Positions 54,236-64,000 of a stretch of 64,000 nt of DNA are shown here, in pieces. Position 1 is the stretch's first letter; each line of letters opens with the position of its first letter. Both the position numbers and the translations under genes were made by a program. Origin of the DNA: Vishniacozyma victoriae (lineage: Eukaryota > Basidiomycota > Tremellomycetes > Tremellales > Bulleribasidiaceae). The DNA lies in the NCBI GenBank assembly GCA_017654735.1, contig JADPYG010000088.1, positions 1,860,001 through 1,924,000 of the forward strand, in the 5' to 3' direction. The notes below the pieces were generated by a model. The model was given only the letters and a program-made list of their open reading frames with translations, had not been told where the DNA came from and made no database searches.

Positions 54236-55991
54236 TCAGGCTCTGACAGTGTTCAGATCGTAGAAGTTGCTGTACCTCAACAACTGAAACCCGTCCACCT
54301 GAGGATAGTCATGATTGGGGTCCAGAATCCACCTTAAAACCGACTCTAGCGTTCCTTTATCCTTCAGTATCAAGAGCACCTCTTCAAGTAAAGCCTCCGC
54401 TGCGTTCTTGGGGTTGTCCGGATGATAGTCGGCCCAGACAAGATTGAAAAGACTCGACAGAAGCAGGTAGGGCGATCGCTCCATGTGAGCGATGGTATGT
54501 CGAGCTCGGATATCCAGAACCGACAGGCAGAGCTTGAGCTGAACCTCGGAGAGGATCTCAGTGCCTTGAGTCGTACTTTGGAGGCGGATTACTGTCGGCG
54601 AAGGCTCTCTGAAAGCACCCCAGATGCGCTCCTCAAGCTTTTACAATCAGCCAAAACCCTCGTCATGCTGATCAGGAACTGACCCGGTGATAGGTCTCGT
54701 CTACCTTCAGCGTTTTGAAAGCCGCAGGCTTCCCTTCATAGGCATAGGCCAGGAACTCGTAGCCCGATACCATTATCAATGCCCGGTTCTTCTTAACGCT
54801 TGCCTTGCGCCATTGATCTGTCTCTTGCTGGATTGTCAGCACTCAAGTCTTGGAATATGTTCAGCATGTCGATAGATAGAAGGGGTCCTGATGCATAATA
54901 GGGGGTGACTAGGACACATAGGTCCAGGACTGGTAGTCTTCACCAGTCGCGCCACAAGTCTGATGAGCGACAGGCGGCAACGACCGTTGAGGAATAAGAA
55001 CTCAGGACTGTGAGCTTCATCAGTCGAGCCGCAAGTCTGAGGAGCGACGAGCGACAGCGACCGCTGAGGGTTGAGGACTCAGGACTGTAAGTTTTCATCA
55101 GTCGAGCCACAAGTCTGATGAGCGACGAGCGACAACGACCGTTGAGGAATAAGAACTCAGGACTGTGAGCTTCATCAGTCGAGCCACAAGTCTGATGAGC
55201 GACGAGCGACAGCGACCGCTGAGGGTTGAGAATTCAGGACTGTAAGTTTTCATCAGTCGAGCCACAAGTCTGATGAGCGACGAGCGACAACGACCGATGA
55301 GGAATAAGAACTCAGGACTGTGAGCTTCATCAGTCGAGCCACAAGTCTGATGAGCGACAAGCGGCAACGACCGTTGAGGGTTGAGAACTCAGGACTGCAT
55401 GTCTCCATCAGTCGAGCCGCAAGTCTGAGGAGCGACGAGCGGCTACGACCAGGGACCAATGGATGGGTAGAAATACATTCACATACACAGCGCCTTGCGA
55501 GATCACAAATCAACTCACTCGATCGCTTGAATTCTCAACTTTCAAGATTTTCACTTCTGCTTGCAATTCCCTGATCCTCGTCTCTTTAACCACATCCTCT
55601 GCTTCCAGCGCCGTGATTCTTGAGTCCTTCTTAGCGTCGTTGGCCTCGACCTTCTCGATTCGCGACATGAGTGAGGCCAGTGTCTGTGAATCAGCCTACT
55701 TCACCAAAGACAATGGGGGCTCACAGTGCGAGTCTTTTTCAAGGTCTTAGCCACTTCGGGCCGGTTGGTGATGACAGCTAGGGGTCGCTCACCCTCATCG
55801 TGCGCCGGAAACGTTGCGGCATACAGAGGTTGGTGGCCGATCTCGGGGACGCGTCGTCGTGTATTGTCGATGACTTTCGCAGACGACTCAGTGTTTGTCG
55901 ACAGCGTCAAATTGCCGATATCGAGGACGGCATCTTGCCCAGTCGGGGAAGGGGTCAAAGCCTTGCGTTTCTGGTCGCTGAGTGCAGGCAT
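54236..55991 (-). CDS. Orphan coiled-coil protein; large intron holds a minisatellite
   Basis: No family recognised. Exon 1 starts MPALSDQKRKALTPSPTGQD and is polar. After a 41-nt intron comes a charged heptad helix (LASLMSRIEKVEANDAKKDS, then RELQAEVKILKVENSSDR). A 691-nt intron (54828-55518, GTGAGT donor, CTGACAATCCAG end) carries a 155-bp higher-order repeat. The next exons read QETDQWRKASVKKNRALIMV, SGYEFLAYAYEGKPAAFKTL and, after a short intron, LEERIWGAFREPSPTVIRLQ, LKLCLSVLDIRARHTIAHM, then YLLLSSLFNLVWADYHPDNP and a helical end, LLRYSNFYDLNTVRA. All joins keep the frame. The function is unknown; it may be lineage-specific (inference). Confidence 0.65.
54922..55450. repeat. Minisatellite: alternating 77/78-bp units (155-bp higher-order repeat)
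   Basis: Units beginning CAGTCG start at 54944, 55021, 55099, 55176, 55254, 55331 and 55409, so spacings alternate 77 and 78. The two unit types differ in the tail: GAGGAATAAGAACTCAGGAC then TGTGAGC (A), and GGGTTGAG then CTGTAAGTTTTCAT (B). Each unit contains TCATCAG and CTGATGA (7-bp inverted repeat, 13-nt loop). The last unit is partial. A degenerate leading half-unit starts near 54922. Confidence 0.92.
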
Positions 55992-56045
55992 TGCGTATAC
56001 GATGCTGATGCTGTAGATATTGAGTATCTAGTGTACGGAGCAGCA

Positions 56046-56095
56046 GCTGAAAGGACATCCACAACTTGTCTGCTGAAAGGACATCCACAACTTGT
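56046..56095. repeat. 26-bp tandem duplication
   Basis: GCTGAAAGGACATCCACAAC followed by TTGTCT occurs at 56046 and again at 56072, abutting (second copy one base short). It lies between the orphan gene start (55991) and the Sro7 stop (56209), so it may sit in a promoter or a 3' UTR. Confidence 0.85.
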
Positions 56096-56208
56096 CATGT
56101 GGCACAACAAATGCAGTGAGGTATGGCTATGGTTTCATTCTCAACGGTATATGAACACTAGAAGTACAACAATCTACAATAATGTTCAATTCGGGGGAAG
56201 ACCAGAGC

Positions 56209-59200
56209 TCAGAAGAGCTTGGACAGAACTCCCTTCGCACTGGCTTTGGCGGATTCTTTCAACTATCAAATCAGCCCAAGAACCTCGGTGAGATGGCTGA
56301 ACTCACGGCATTGTTCCTCGCCTGTGTGAGGTAATTGGACGCAGAAACGGAAGCGTTGTTCATCTGCTCACCGAGCTGATCGATATAGCTTCCTCTCTCC
56401 TCTGTAGCTCTCTTCATTTCAGTGTATCTGATCATCAGCCGCAATCACCCCAGGATGATGTAGTACTTACGCATCTTCCCGTTCCCTCAGATCGCGGACT
56501 GGAGCTTTTTGCTTGGCGATAGGAGCCCGCTTGACTGGATCAGGAGTAGTAGGTTTGACAGGTTCATCAGGTGGTGTACCCCATGATACCCAAGGTTGCC
56601 TAGGAACTGGCGGTGGCCGCGGGAGAGCAGGTCGATTCGGTCCAGCCACGATAGTATCGAGCTGAGCACCAGTGAGAGGCGCTCCACCCCACATCCACGC
56701 AAGAGTCGAGGCGGTAACGGGAGTAGGCTGATACGGAACTGGCCGCTTTAAGCTGCAAGGCTCTATACGTGGAGGTAGTGGTTTCCTGAAGTAAAAGACG
56801 GTCCGGAGGTTGACATCGAGTGGACCAGCGTACTCGACGAAATCGCCAGACTTGTCATCAAAAGATACTCGGCCAACAGGACGACTAGACCATCAGCCAT
56901 ATCTCGAACAGAAGGACTTACGGATCCATGCCAAAGTAAAGGTGGACTCTAGTGATGTGCTCGAGGAAGGGGACACTGTAGAAAATGGCGTCTCCTGTAG
57001 TGGTGATGGCAACGATAATCTTGTTTCCGTGACGAGTAACATAGAAAACATCAGACAATTCGTCGACCTCCAACTCGACTTTCGCTACTCTCTCGCCATT
57101 GAAATTGACAGCGCATCGTATACTCTTGCGACTAGCGGCTATCCACAGGCAGTGCGCGTCTTTCGCTTTCTCATCGCCCATTCCAGGTCGCATTGATGCT
57201 TGTAGTGATTCGGCCGTTGGCAAGAGTTCATTACCGGTAAGTGGGTCGATGACGAACGACGCGATCGGATGCGCAAGCGATTCGTTGGTGAATGTCGGTG
57301 GTTTGGTCTCGACTAGCCATTCTCCCAAGACATTGGTGAGGGTGTAAATCTTGGTCATCCTAGCATTAGCGTACGGAACTTCCTACTAGACTCACCCTTT
57401 GGTGTACGAGACGATCAACCTGGGTCTGGGTGAGGAGTCTGTGCCCATTCCCGAGACCACCCATTTCAATGATTCCGCGACCGAGTGCTCTGCCGGTACA
57501 TTCTGAACGTTCCCCTTCTTCTTGCGTTTTTTGACCATCACACCATCCTCGTTGAAACCTTCTCGAAGGATGATGTCTGGTCCACGCATATCAATGATTA
57601 CTACCGAGTTGCTTGCAAAAGATACTGCAATGAAACCTGGCAATGAGCTGATGCACGATACAGAGTCAGCCCAACTCACCGATATCAGAAACAGCACAAG
57701 CAATCGCCTCTCCTCTTTTGAGCGTAAAGATCGCGACCGGCTTGAATCCATCATGTTTCCATTTAGCCAAATGACCAATCTCCGTCACTTCTTCGATCCA
57801 CTCTTGCTTGCTCGCCGATGGCATACCAGAAGCAGGATTGGTAGGAAAGTACGAATCGACAGGCGAGTCGTCCAGCTCTTCTGTCTCATCATGTGCGCCC
57901 TTCTTCGATTCTCCAAATTTGGTGACAATGACTTCACCAGTCACCATGGTGATAACGCACTCTAGCGCTTCACGGGCGAGGTGGACCGACTTTATCCTCA
58001 CAGCTGACTTGTCGGTCTCCCATAGTTTCGCAAGCGGCAAATGAGCGACATCGAGACCTTTAAGGTATTCCGAAATCGAAATTGTCAGGTGCGGCAGAGG
58101 TCCGGGATACTCGAATCGAAGAGGTGTTGGTAGAAGAAGCAAGTGAGGGGAAACGTCCCAAAATCTCACTGTCGCATCTGAGTGGTATGTCGCCAAGACA
58201 CGATAGCTTTCTAACTTGGAGACCTTGACATCTGGAGCGCCGTGTGATTGTAGGTCGGGAGCCGCAGCCCCACCATAGAGCGGTAGTCTCGGTTCATCCT
58301 CTTGCCCGGCGAATTCGATCGAGTGGCTGATGAGTCGCTTGAAACTGGCAGTGGACAACGAGTAGACTTGGCATCCCAGTACAGAGGATGCTCCAGTCCA
58401 CAAGGAAGATGGAAGCCGATACCGCCTCCGGTTACGTATACGTTTCGGACCGAATGGCGACATGACTGATCCAGCGGCAGAATCTGGCGATGCCGGTACG
58501 CGTAGTGTCGGAGATCCGACCCTGGAACTTGGACTGGCGGTCCAAGGGAGTCGCCATCCGGCAGCAGGAGATGGGCTGCGAGGAGAGGCTGGATTGCTCG
58601 ACATCATAGGTGTAGGAGTCATTGCGACCAACTTGTCGTCCTCACCTGGCACCGCAAATGACTTTCGACCAGGGGAAGGTGGAGCGACGGTAGAGCGAGG
58701 CGGGGGAAATACCCAAGCTTCGACCCCTCGTTCACCAGTTGGTGCATTGACTTTGCTGAGCGTAGGGTCTGGAGTAAGGGTGACGATGATGGCAGTAGGG
58801 TCGTGACAGTTGTTGAAGTAGGGATTCGAGCGGGGCATCAAGATGAAATCTTCTGGCGGCGTCGGTGTTGGGTAGTACGATGTTCCCGTAGGCATGAGCG
58901 AATCGCGGTACGCGTACCTCTCTTGAGCAGGTAAAGCTTGAGACGGCGATTGTGGGCCTTTCTTGGCTAGCGGAGGCGTATAAGCTGGAAATTGAAGGAT
59001 ATTGATTCCTGGCTTTTCTCCAGCACTCTGACCGCCCAGTACCACCAACAAAGTCTCGCCTCTTTCTGCATAATCGTGCGTAGCGTTCGAAATCTGTTGT
59101 GATGTACCATCGGCACCAGCTGTAGCGACAAGCAATTTCAATTCCGCTTGATCAGGAAAGTGGACCCATGCGAGCTTGAAGACAGGTTCGCGATTGGCCG

Positions 59201-60299
59201 TCGTTACGTCGTTCTCCTTTCTGATTTGGTTGTCGAGTACACCGGCAGAGAACAGTGACTCTGCATCGGTGACGTTGACATCCTCGTGAGTGATTGTGCG
59301 GACCGTCAAGGGTTTGTCGGAATCTGAGTACGCCCAGAATGCCATGCAACCGTCGGAATGGCCGACTACAAAGACTAGGCCGTCCGCTCGCCATGCAATC
59401 GAGGTGACCGTGGGCGTGCGTTCTGTCCATAATGACTGGTAATCAGCCTACATCATGTTGTCAGAATAAGTCGACTCACGTTTGCGTCATCATAGGTTCC
59501 TCCGCCCGGCGCTCCTGGCGGTAGTGTCATCTCGAAGGTCTTTACTGGCATAGCCTGACGGAAGTCGTATGCCACAATTCCTCCTTCATAGCCTATGAGC
59601 ATGATGTTGATATCTCGCGGACAGACAGCCAAGCAGGTCGGCATGGGTCTGTTTATCAGCGAGAAATTCCGCCCACGGGTCAAAGACTCACCCGCCAAGT
59701 GTTCGACGCCTTCCTGGAATCCCACTTCTAACCATCCTTTCCTCGTACTCGCCCCAACAATTGCCTATCTTTAGAGCTCCTATACAATGTCTACTCAGAT
59801 CCCAAGCCAGAGTTGCACCATCCTTCATCGAAAAGAACATATGTGTGGTACTTGGAAGTGGTTGATCAACAGCGGTTACGGTTCCATACATCGAGTACGC
59901 TCCTTCTCTTGTAGGCAGAGGCGGATGTGTGGACGGATTTGGCTGGTCGGTGATATGCTGAAGCGAGAAACTGTGGATTGTATTGCTCTCATCAACAGCT
60001 ACTATCCTATGATGACCAGGGTGGAAGACCAGGAATTTGATGGGTGAAGCAGGAGCCGCCGAGCTAGCTCCGCTGACGGGCAAGGTGAATTGGAAAGCAG
60101 GTTGACCATAGACGTGGATATTGCCTGAGGTTGTACCGACCGCAAAGAGCGACAGGATGGGGTCGACAGCGAGGGCGGTGACATCGCCGGTGAGACCGAG
60201 AGAGCGTAGATGTCCATAACGGTAGAATGAGATCTCCTTGAGGTTCTTGGTGAAGTTGGTACCTGGCGGTAGCACGGGCCCCTTTGAGGATTTGAACAT
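56209..60299 (-). CDS. SRO7: Lgl/tomosyn family exocytosis regulator (Sro7-like)
   Basis: Two-propeller WD protein binding t-SNARE Sec9 and Rab Sec4 in polarised exocytosis. The start MFKSSKGPVLPPGTNFTKNL precedes the family block FYRYGHLRSLGLTGDVTALAV, with AVGTTSGNIHVYGQPAFQFT. WD blocks include IMLIGYEGGIVAYDFRQAMP, PTVTSIAWRADGLVFVVGHS, DGCMAFWAYSDSDKPLTVRT and VLATYHSDATVRFWDVSPHL. A long Pro/Ser loop with SPAAGWRLPWTASPSSRVGS interrupts the first propeller. The C terminus has a synaptobrevin-like R-SNARE-type helix, TEERGSYIDQLGEQMNNASV, then ASNYLTQARNNALKESAK and the end KGVLSKLF. The tail makes it more like tomosyn than yeast Sro7, but Sro7-type is the usual fungal member. Ten or more introns. 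Confidence 0.9.
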
Positions 60300-60699
60300 G
60301 GTGGGTGATAGGCCCAATCAGGCGCAGTTCTTCAAAGCTGTCTGTTGTTAGAGATAGGAGTACGAAATGAGAATGGTCATCGCAAACAGGACGCGTTTTC
60401 TATTTACGCGTTCCTGCATCCTTTGATAGAGTTGTACTATACCTTGCCTCTCCTCTCAGTTTCCTTAGACTGGGACAAAGTCGATTTGCAGAGCGTCTGA
60501 TGATCTCCACTTGACCCATGCATCGTTGCTTTTCTCATGCATAGCCTTGCACAGTTCCCTGTAGCACCAGTATACTATTGGAAGATGGCCAGGAACGAGC
60601 CACAATTTCTAGAGCTCTTCCTCCACTTGACATCTCTGCGTCTCTTCTCTCTGTCTCCTACCTTTCTATCACCACTACTAAGTCGACTGCCTAGACATC
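60300..60699. promoter_or_regulatory. Divergent Sro7 / WDR70 promoter with two MluI boxes
   Basis: 400 bp. ACGCGT occurs at 60391-60396 and 60406-60411, 9 bp apart, about 92-112 bp from the Sro7 start and about 290 bp from the WDR70 start. Spaced ACGCGT pairs are typical G1/S (MBF) sites in fungi. The half near WDR70 is pyrimidine-rich. Confidence 0.55.
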
Positions 60700-62729
60700 A
60701 TGGAGGGCTTTGGATTACCGATGAGCTTCGGCAAGAAGTCAAAGGCCGCTCCGGTCAACATGACAGCCAAGCTCGAGAAGAGCAAAAGAACAGAAGAGGT
60801 ACGTTGGGTTTACGTCAAAAGCTGACGTCTAGCCGCCAGCTGCCAAAGAGGAACCAGTCGTCAAAGCTGAAGAAAGTCCCGCTGGAAATGAAGATGACGA
60901 TGATGAGGAGGTTGGACCTATGCCTCCTTCTGCGGATGGGAAGCGGAAGTTGACGGCTGAGGAAGAAGAGGAGGACGAGTTTGGATTTGAGTCGGATGAG
61001 GCAGAAGAAGAGGACAAGATGCCAACGAGTCACGAGATTGTGCTCAAGGATCACAACAAGGTACGCCCTGCTTTTTAATATCATGCTTGAGGCTGATTGG
61101 ATAGGTCGTCTCAGCCATCGCCGTTGATCCTTCGGGAGCTCGAATAGCAACTGGATCACACGATTACGACACCAAGATATGGGATTTCGGAGGAATGGAT
61201 AGTAGACTGAAGCCCTTCAAGAGCTTCGAGGCGAATGGAAACTATCACGTATGGCTACCCGAACTATGATCAATGCTGATGGGCAGGTACACGATATTGA
61301 CTATTCCCTTGATGGTCAATCTATGCTTGTCATATCCGGAACTCTGTATCCCAAGATCTTCAACAAAGAAGGTGAAGACGAGTCAGTGTCACGTCTTCGG
61401 AAGCCTCCAACATCATACTGATGTTGTAGAAAGGAATTCGTCAAGGGTGATGTATACCTGCGAGACATGAAGAACACAAAGTACGTCTTCCAAATGTAAT
61501 CGAGAGCTACCCTGATATACAAGGGGTCACACCGCGCAGATCAATCGCGGATCCTTCCATCCCACCGAAGCCCATCTATTCTTGACTTGCTCAAACGACT
61601 CGACTTTACGTATATGGGACACTCGCAACCTCGAGAAGCAGAAGGCAGTGATTGTCGTCAAGTCAAAGGAGCGTGGAGCGAGGACCAGAGTGACTTCATG
61701 CGCATGGAGTCCTGATGGATCGTTGATCGCTGGAAGTGAGTTCATTTCACTTGATATTGCCATGAGTCCTAGCTAACGGCAAAGCTTGTTTGGACGGTAC
61801 ATTACATGTCTGGAAGACACTCTCCAACCTGGCACGACCCGATAGAAGTTGTGAAACTGCTCACACGAAAAACACCGAGACCACTGGTGTCGCATGGTCT
61901 CCGGATGGAACGAGACTGGTGACAAGGGGAGGCGACGATACTGTGAAACGTAAGGGAGTGTCACGTTGTCATTAAAATCGATGCTGATACTAGTCTGGGA
62001 CCCTAAGTCATTACGGAAGCCTCTAGCTGTGGTTGAGGGGTTGGGGAATATCTACCCCGAGACCAATATCACGTATTCGCCTGATGGTAAATCGATCTTG
62101 ACTGGTCTTCCCGGCAAGAAAGGAATGAAAGGCTCTGTCGTCTTTCTCAGCGCAGAGGATCTATCGGAGCAGAGACGTATACCCATCGGTGAGGGTACGG
62201 TAGTTCGCGTACTCTGGCATTCGAAGATCAATCAAGTCAGTCACACATCCATCTGACTATGCGCAATGCTGATGATAGGTGTTTGCTACATTATCCACCG
62301 GAGCTGTCCACGTCTTATACTCGCCGCACTCATCGATCCACGGTGCTCTACTCCCACTGAAAAAGATGCCAAGAACAGCACCTCGCGATCCTTCATATTC
62401 CACCGCAGATCTCAAACCAGTCATCTTCACCCCAGATGCTCTTCCAGCGTTCGCAGACCAAGGTCATCGAGAATCATTACATCAGAAAGACAAGCGAGCC
62501 AAGAAACTCAAGCCTACCGAACCGATACATGGAGCTGGGAAAGGTGGTCGATTGGGTCAAAGTGCTACTCAAGGTTTGGTGCAGGATATATTCATGAAGG
62601 AGAGAATCAACGAGGATGTGAGTTTTCCAATCATCGGAGCAGAGAGAAGAATAGAGCTGATGTACCTAGCCTCGGGAAGCGTTGCTCAGATTCGCCGACA
62701 AGAAAGACGACGAAGAGAAGAAGGAATGA
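60700..62729 (+). CDS. WD repeat protein WDR70
   Basis: WDR70 (gastrulation-defective homolog) is a WD40 protein linked in other eukaryotes to Cul4-DDB1 and DNA-break repair through H2B ubiquitination. The start MEGFGLPMSFGKKSKAAPVN is the family opening. An acidic stretch precedes the propeller, which reads EIVLKDHNKVVSAIAVDPSG, ARIATGSHDYDTKIWDFGGM, FHPTEAHLFLTCSNDSTLRI, WDTRNLEKQKAVI, RVTSCAWSPDGSLIAG, TTGVAWSPDGTRLVTRGGDD, GNIYPETNITYSPDGKSILT and TVVRVLWHSKINQVFATLS. The tail is GGRLGQSATQGLVQDIFMKE and, after an intron, PREALLRFADKKDDEEK with stop at 62727. Ten or so introns. Confidence 0.93.
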
Positions 62730-62799
62730 TCGCCAGTGTTTATTATAGTGAAATGCATTGCCCTCCTTGTACACACTGCTCCCCGAGAACCTCACAGAA

Positions 62800-63651
62800 T
62801 CAAGCCTTTCCCCCACTTTCCTTGTACTTCTGGGCCATCTCCAAAATCTGTGCATTACCGAGCGTAACGACCTTCTCGACAGGTGGGTTCACAGCCAAGT
62901 AAGCGATACATCTGCCAACACTAGATTGTCAGCTTCCATGCCCGGAGACCAGTACAATCACTGACTCTTCCCCATCCGTCATCAAGTGCTTCATGGGTAG
63001 ACCGATCGACCTCATGCCTCCAAACAACTTCTGGGTGATCCATTCCGGTCCCCTGAACTCTTCCCTGTCTTGTCAGCTTCTACCAGAAAGGGAGGGACGG
63101 AGCACGCATACCTTGAGCCCATCAAGAGTCCGGGACGAAGGATAACGCAGTGGTCGAAGTCAAGACTCTTAAAGTTCTCTTCAAGCTCTCCTTTAATTTG
63201 TGGATAGCCCATCATAGAGTTCGGGTTGGCTCCACCCGAAGATACCAGGATTGCCTGTCATCAGTACGTGCCATGTATGAGGTAGAAGTTGACTGACAGT
63301 CTTGGCTCCATCTGCTTTGGCCTTGGTTACAAGATCTCGATTCAGATATAGATCAATCTCCTTCTGTTTCTCGAATCCTCCTGCTTGTCCCCTTGTAGTT
63401 CCCAGACAACTTATGTACACTCCGCCATTGGGTCCGACTCCTTCGGTCGAGGTGATGGCATCGGCAAGGTTGGGTAGGGCACGGTTGACATATGACGTTG
63501 ACGCGTTTGTGTAATTCTGAACTGGCGACGGGTGGTCCCTTCTTGTAATTGCCGTGAGGTTGACGGCGCTTGGGGACTGCAGTAGAGCGAGGAGAGTAGC
63601 TGATCCAGTGAGACCGGTGCCTCCTACTAAAGTGATGGGTAGCGTTGTCAT
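62800..63651 (-). CDS. FMP52: FMP52-like Rossmann-fold protein
   Basis: Short-chain NAD(P)-binding protein related to mitochondrial Fmp52 and HTATIP2. The start MTTLPITLVGGTGLTGSATL carries the nucleotide-binding GGTGLTG, chosen over an upstream ATG (63759) because the motif must be near the N terminus. Then come AITRRDHP, GVYISCLGTTRGQAGGFEKQ, EIDLYLNRDLVTKAKADGAK, the strand VSSGGANPNS, MMGYPQIKGELEENFKSLDF and VILRPGLLMGSREEF. The final exon is VGRCIAYLAVNPPVEKVVTL with stop at 62800. Introns include a GTCAGT donor (about 62924-62967). A Tyr-xxx-Lys pair, YPQIKGELE, fits the catalytic site. Convergent with WDR70. Confidence 0.88.
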
Positions 63652-63827
63652 GTTCAGATATGTTAAGCGTAGCGGTGTGAGGTACGATGTAGATGTAAAG
63701 TGGCAAGATGAAATTAGAGTTATCCCATCCCGTGACTCGTCTTGCAGGGCGAACAACATGTAGCTGGCCTAGAGTATGAGAGGATGCAAGTCTGAACTAT
63801 TGCATCTATCAATTCATTCATTCTATC

Positions 63828-64000
63828 ATGCCTGCTCTAGCACCTCACCCTACTCTTCGACTCTTGTCGCTGTTCTTTCCCAGCGTCACCAACACCTCTT
63901 TAAAGACCTCGTTCACCAAGTGGGTGGAATCGAAGACCAAATCCCACGCGTGCGTGTCGCGTCATCATCCAAGTCACAGCTGATATAGTAGTCATGCGAA
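63828..64000 (+). CDS. Partial gene, product unknown (3' end outside window)
   Basis: An ATG at 63828 starts MPALAPHPTLRLLSLFFPSV, then TNTSLKTSFTKWVESKTKSH. Near 63950 a GTGCGT donor and a CTGATATAG branch/acceptor (ending at about 63990) have the usual shape of introns here, and the frame then runs off the window. The Leu/Ser/Arg-rich start could be a mitochondrial presequence. It is divergent with the FMP52-like gene across 176 bp. No family recognised from so little sequence. Confidence 0.4.

Noticed and set aside
54944..55450. Regularly spaced repeats resembling a CRISPR array
   Set aside because: Units are contiguous and repeat across their whole length with no unique spacers, and the genome is clearly fungal.
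55098..55513. Minus-strand open frames through the minisatellite (repeated SLIRLVARLM-like peptide)
   Set aside because: They arise from repeat periodicity; the splice signals and frame of flanking exons place the region in an intron.
1..64000. Transposons or retroelements
   Set aside because: No reverse transcriptase, transposase, LTRs or terminal inverted repeats with target duplications seen.

Overview
This is nuclear DNA of a basidiomycete yeast, most likely a Tremellomycete of the Cryptococcus/Kwoniella group. Genes are packed at about one per 1.7 kb on both strands. Nearly all are broken by many short introns (about 40-60 nt) with GTNNGT-type donors and a CTGAC/CTGAT branch point a few bases before a CAG or TAG acceptor. 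Arg is often CGA. I rebuilt the genes by joining exons by eye, using frame, splice signals and family motifs. Gene ends are mostly firm, but some internal splice sites are inferred. I saw no transposon, rRNA, tRNA or CRISPR.

Region 1 (1-6005): an apparent nitrogen-scavenging neighbourhood. It holds an allantoate-permease-like MFS transporter (5' cut), a Zn2Cys6 transcription factor, and divergently from that a 2-oxoglutarate-dependent xanthine dioxygenase (XanA type). The 213-bp shared promoter carries four GATA-factor sites and a perfect everted CCG-N7-CGG palindrome. This is the best candidate for a small, self-regulated purine-use gene cluster.

Region 2 (6296-22130): two unrecognised proteins, fructosamine-3-kinase, ATP synthase gamma, eIF2-beta (start codon split by an intron), 3-hydroxyacyl-CoA dehydratase, the Erf4 palmitoyltransferase subunit, dephospho-CoA kinase (GC-AG intron inside the P-loop), glutathione peroxidase, a secreted cysteine-free Leu/Gly-rich protein, and an FAD monooxygenase with a triple TGACGCA promoter element.

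Region 3 (22593-42169): genome maintenance and housekeeping. MRE11 and NSE4 are divergent and share a promoter with MluI-box-like repeats. Then come a PPIL3-type cyclophilin, phosphatase inhibitor 2, an Msb1/Mug8-domain protein, a DUF2985 membrane protein, COP9 signalosome subunit 1, inorganic pyrophosphatase, a small SWI5 recombination gene, and a TatD/Scn1-type hydrolase.

Region 4 (42247-64000): RNA polymerase III subunit RPC4, tRNA 2'-phosphotransferase, the ESCRT regulator IST1, TAF6, a small two-helix membrane protein, a SET-domain protein, transportin (Kap104), an orphan coiled-coil gene whose 691-nt intron holds a 155-bp higher-order minisatellite, an Lgl/tomosyn-type Sro7, WDR70 (sharing a promoter with two ACGCGT boxes), an FMP52-like Rossmann protein, and the start of one more gene.

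Many genes are divergent pairs with 100-400 bp shared promoters or convergent pairs with very short 3' gaps, so regulatory sites between divergent pairs may serve both genes.
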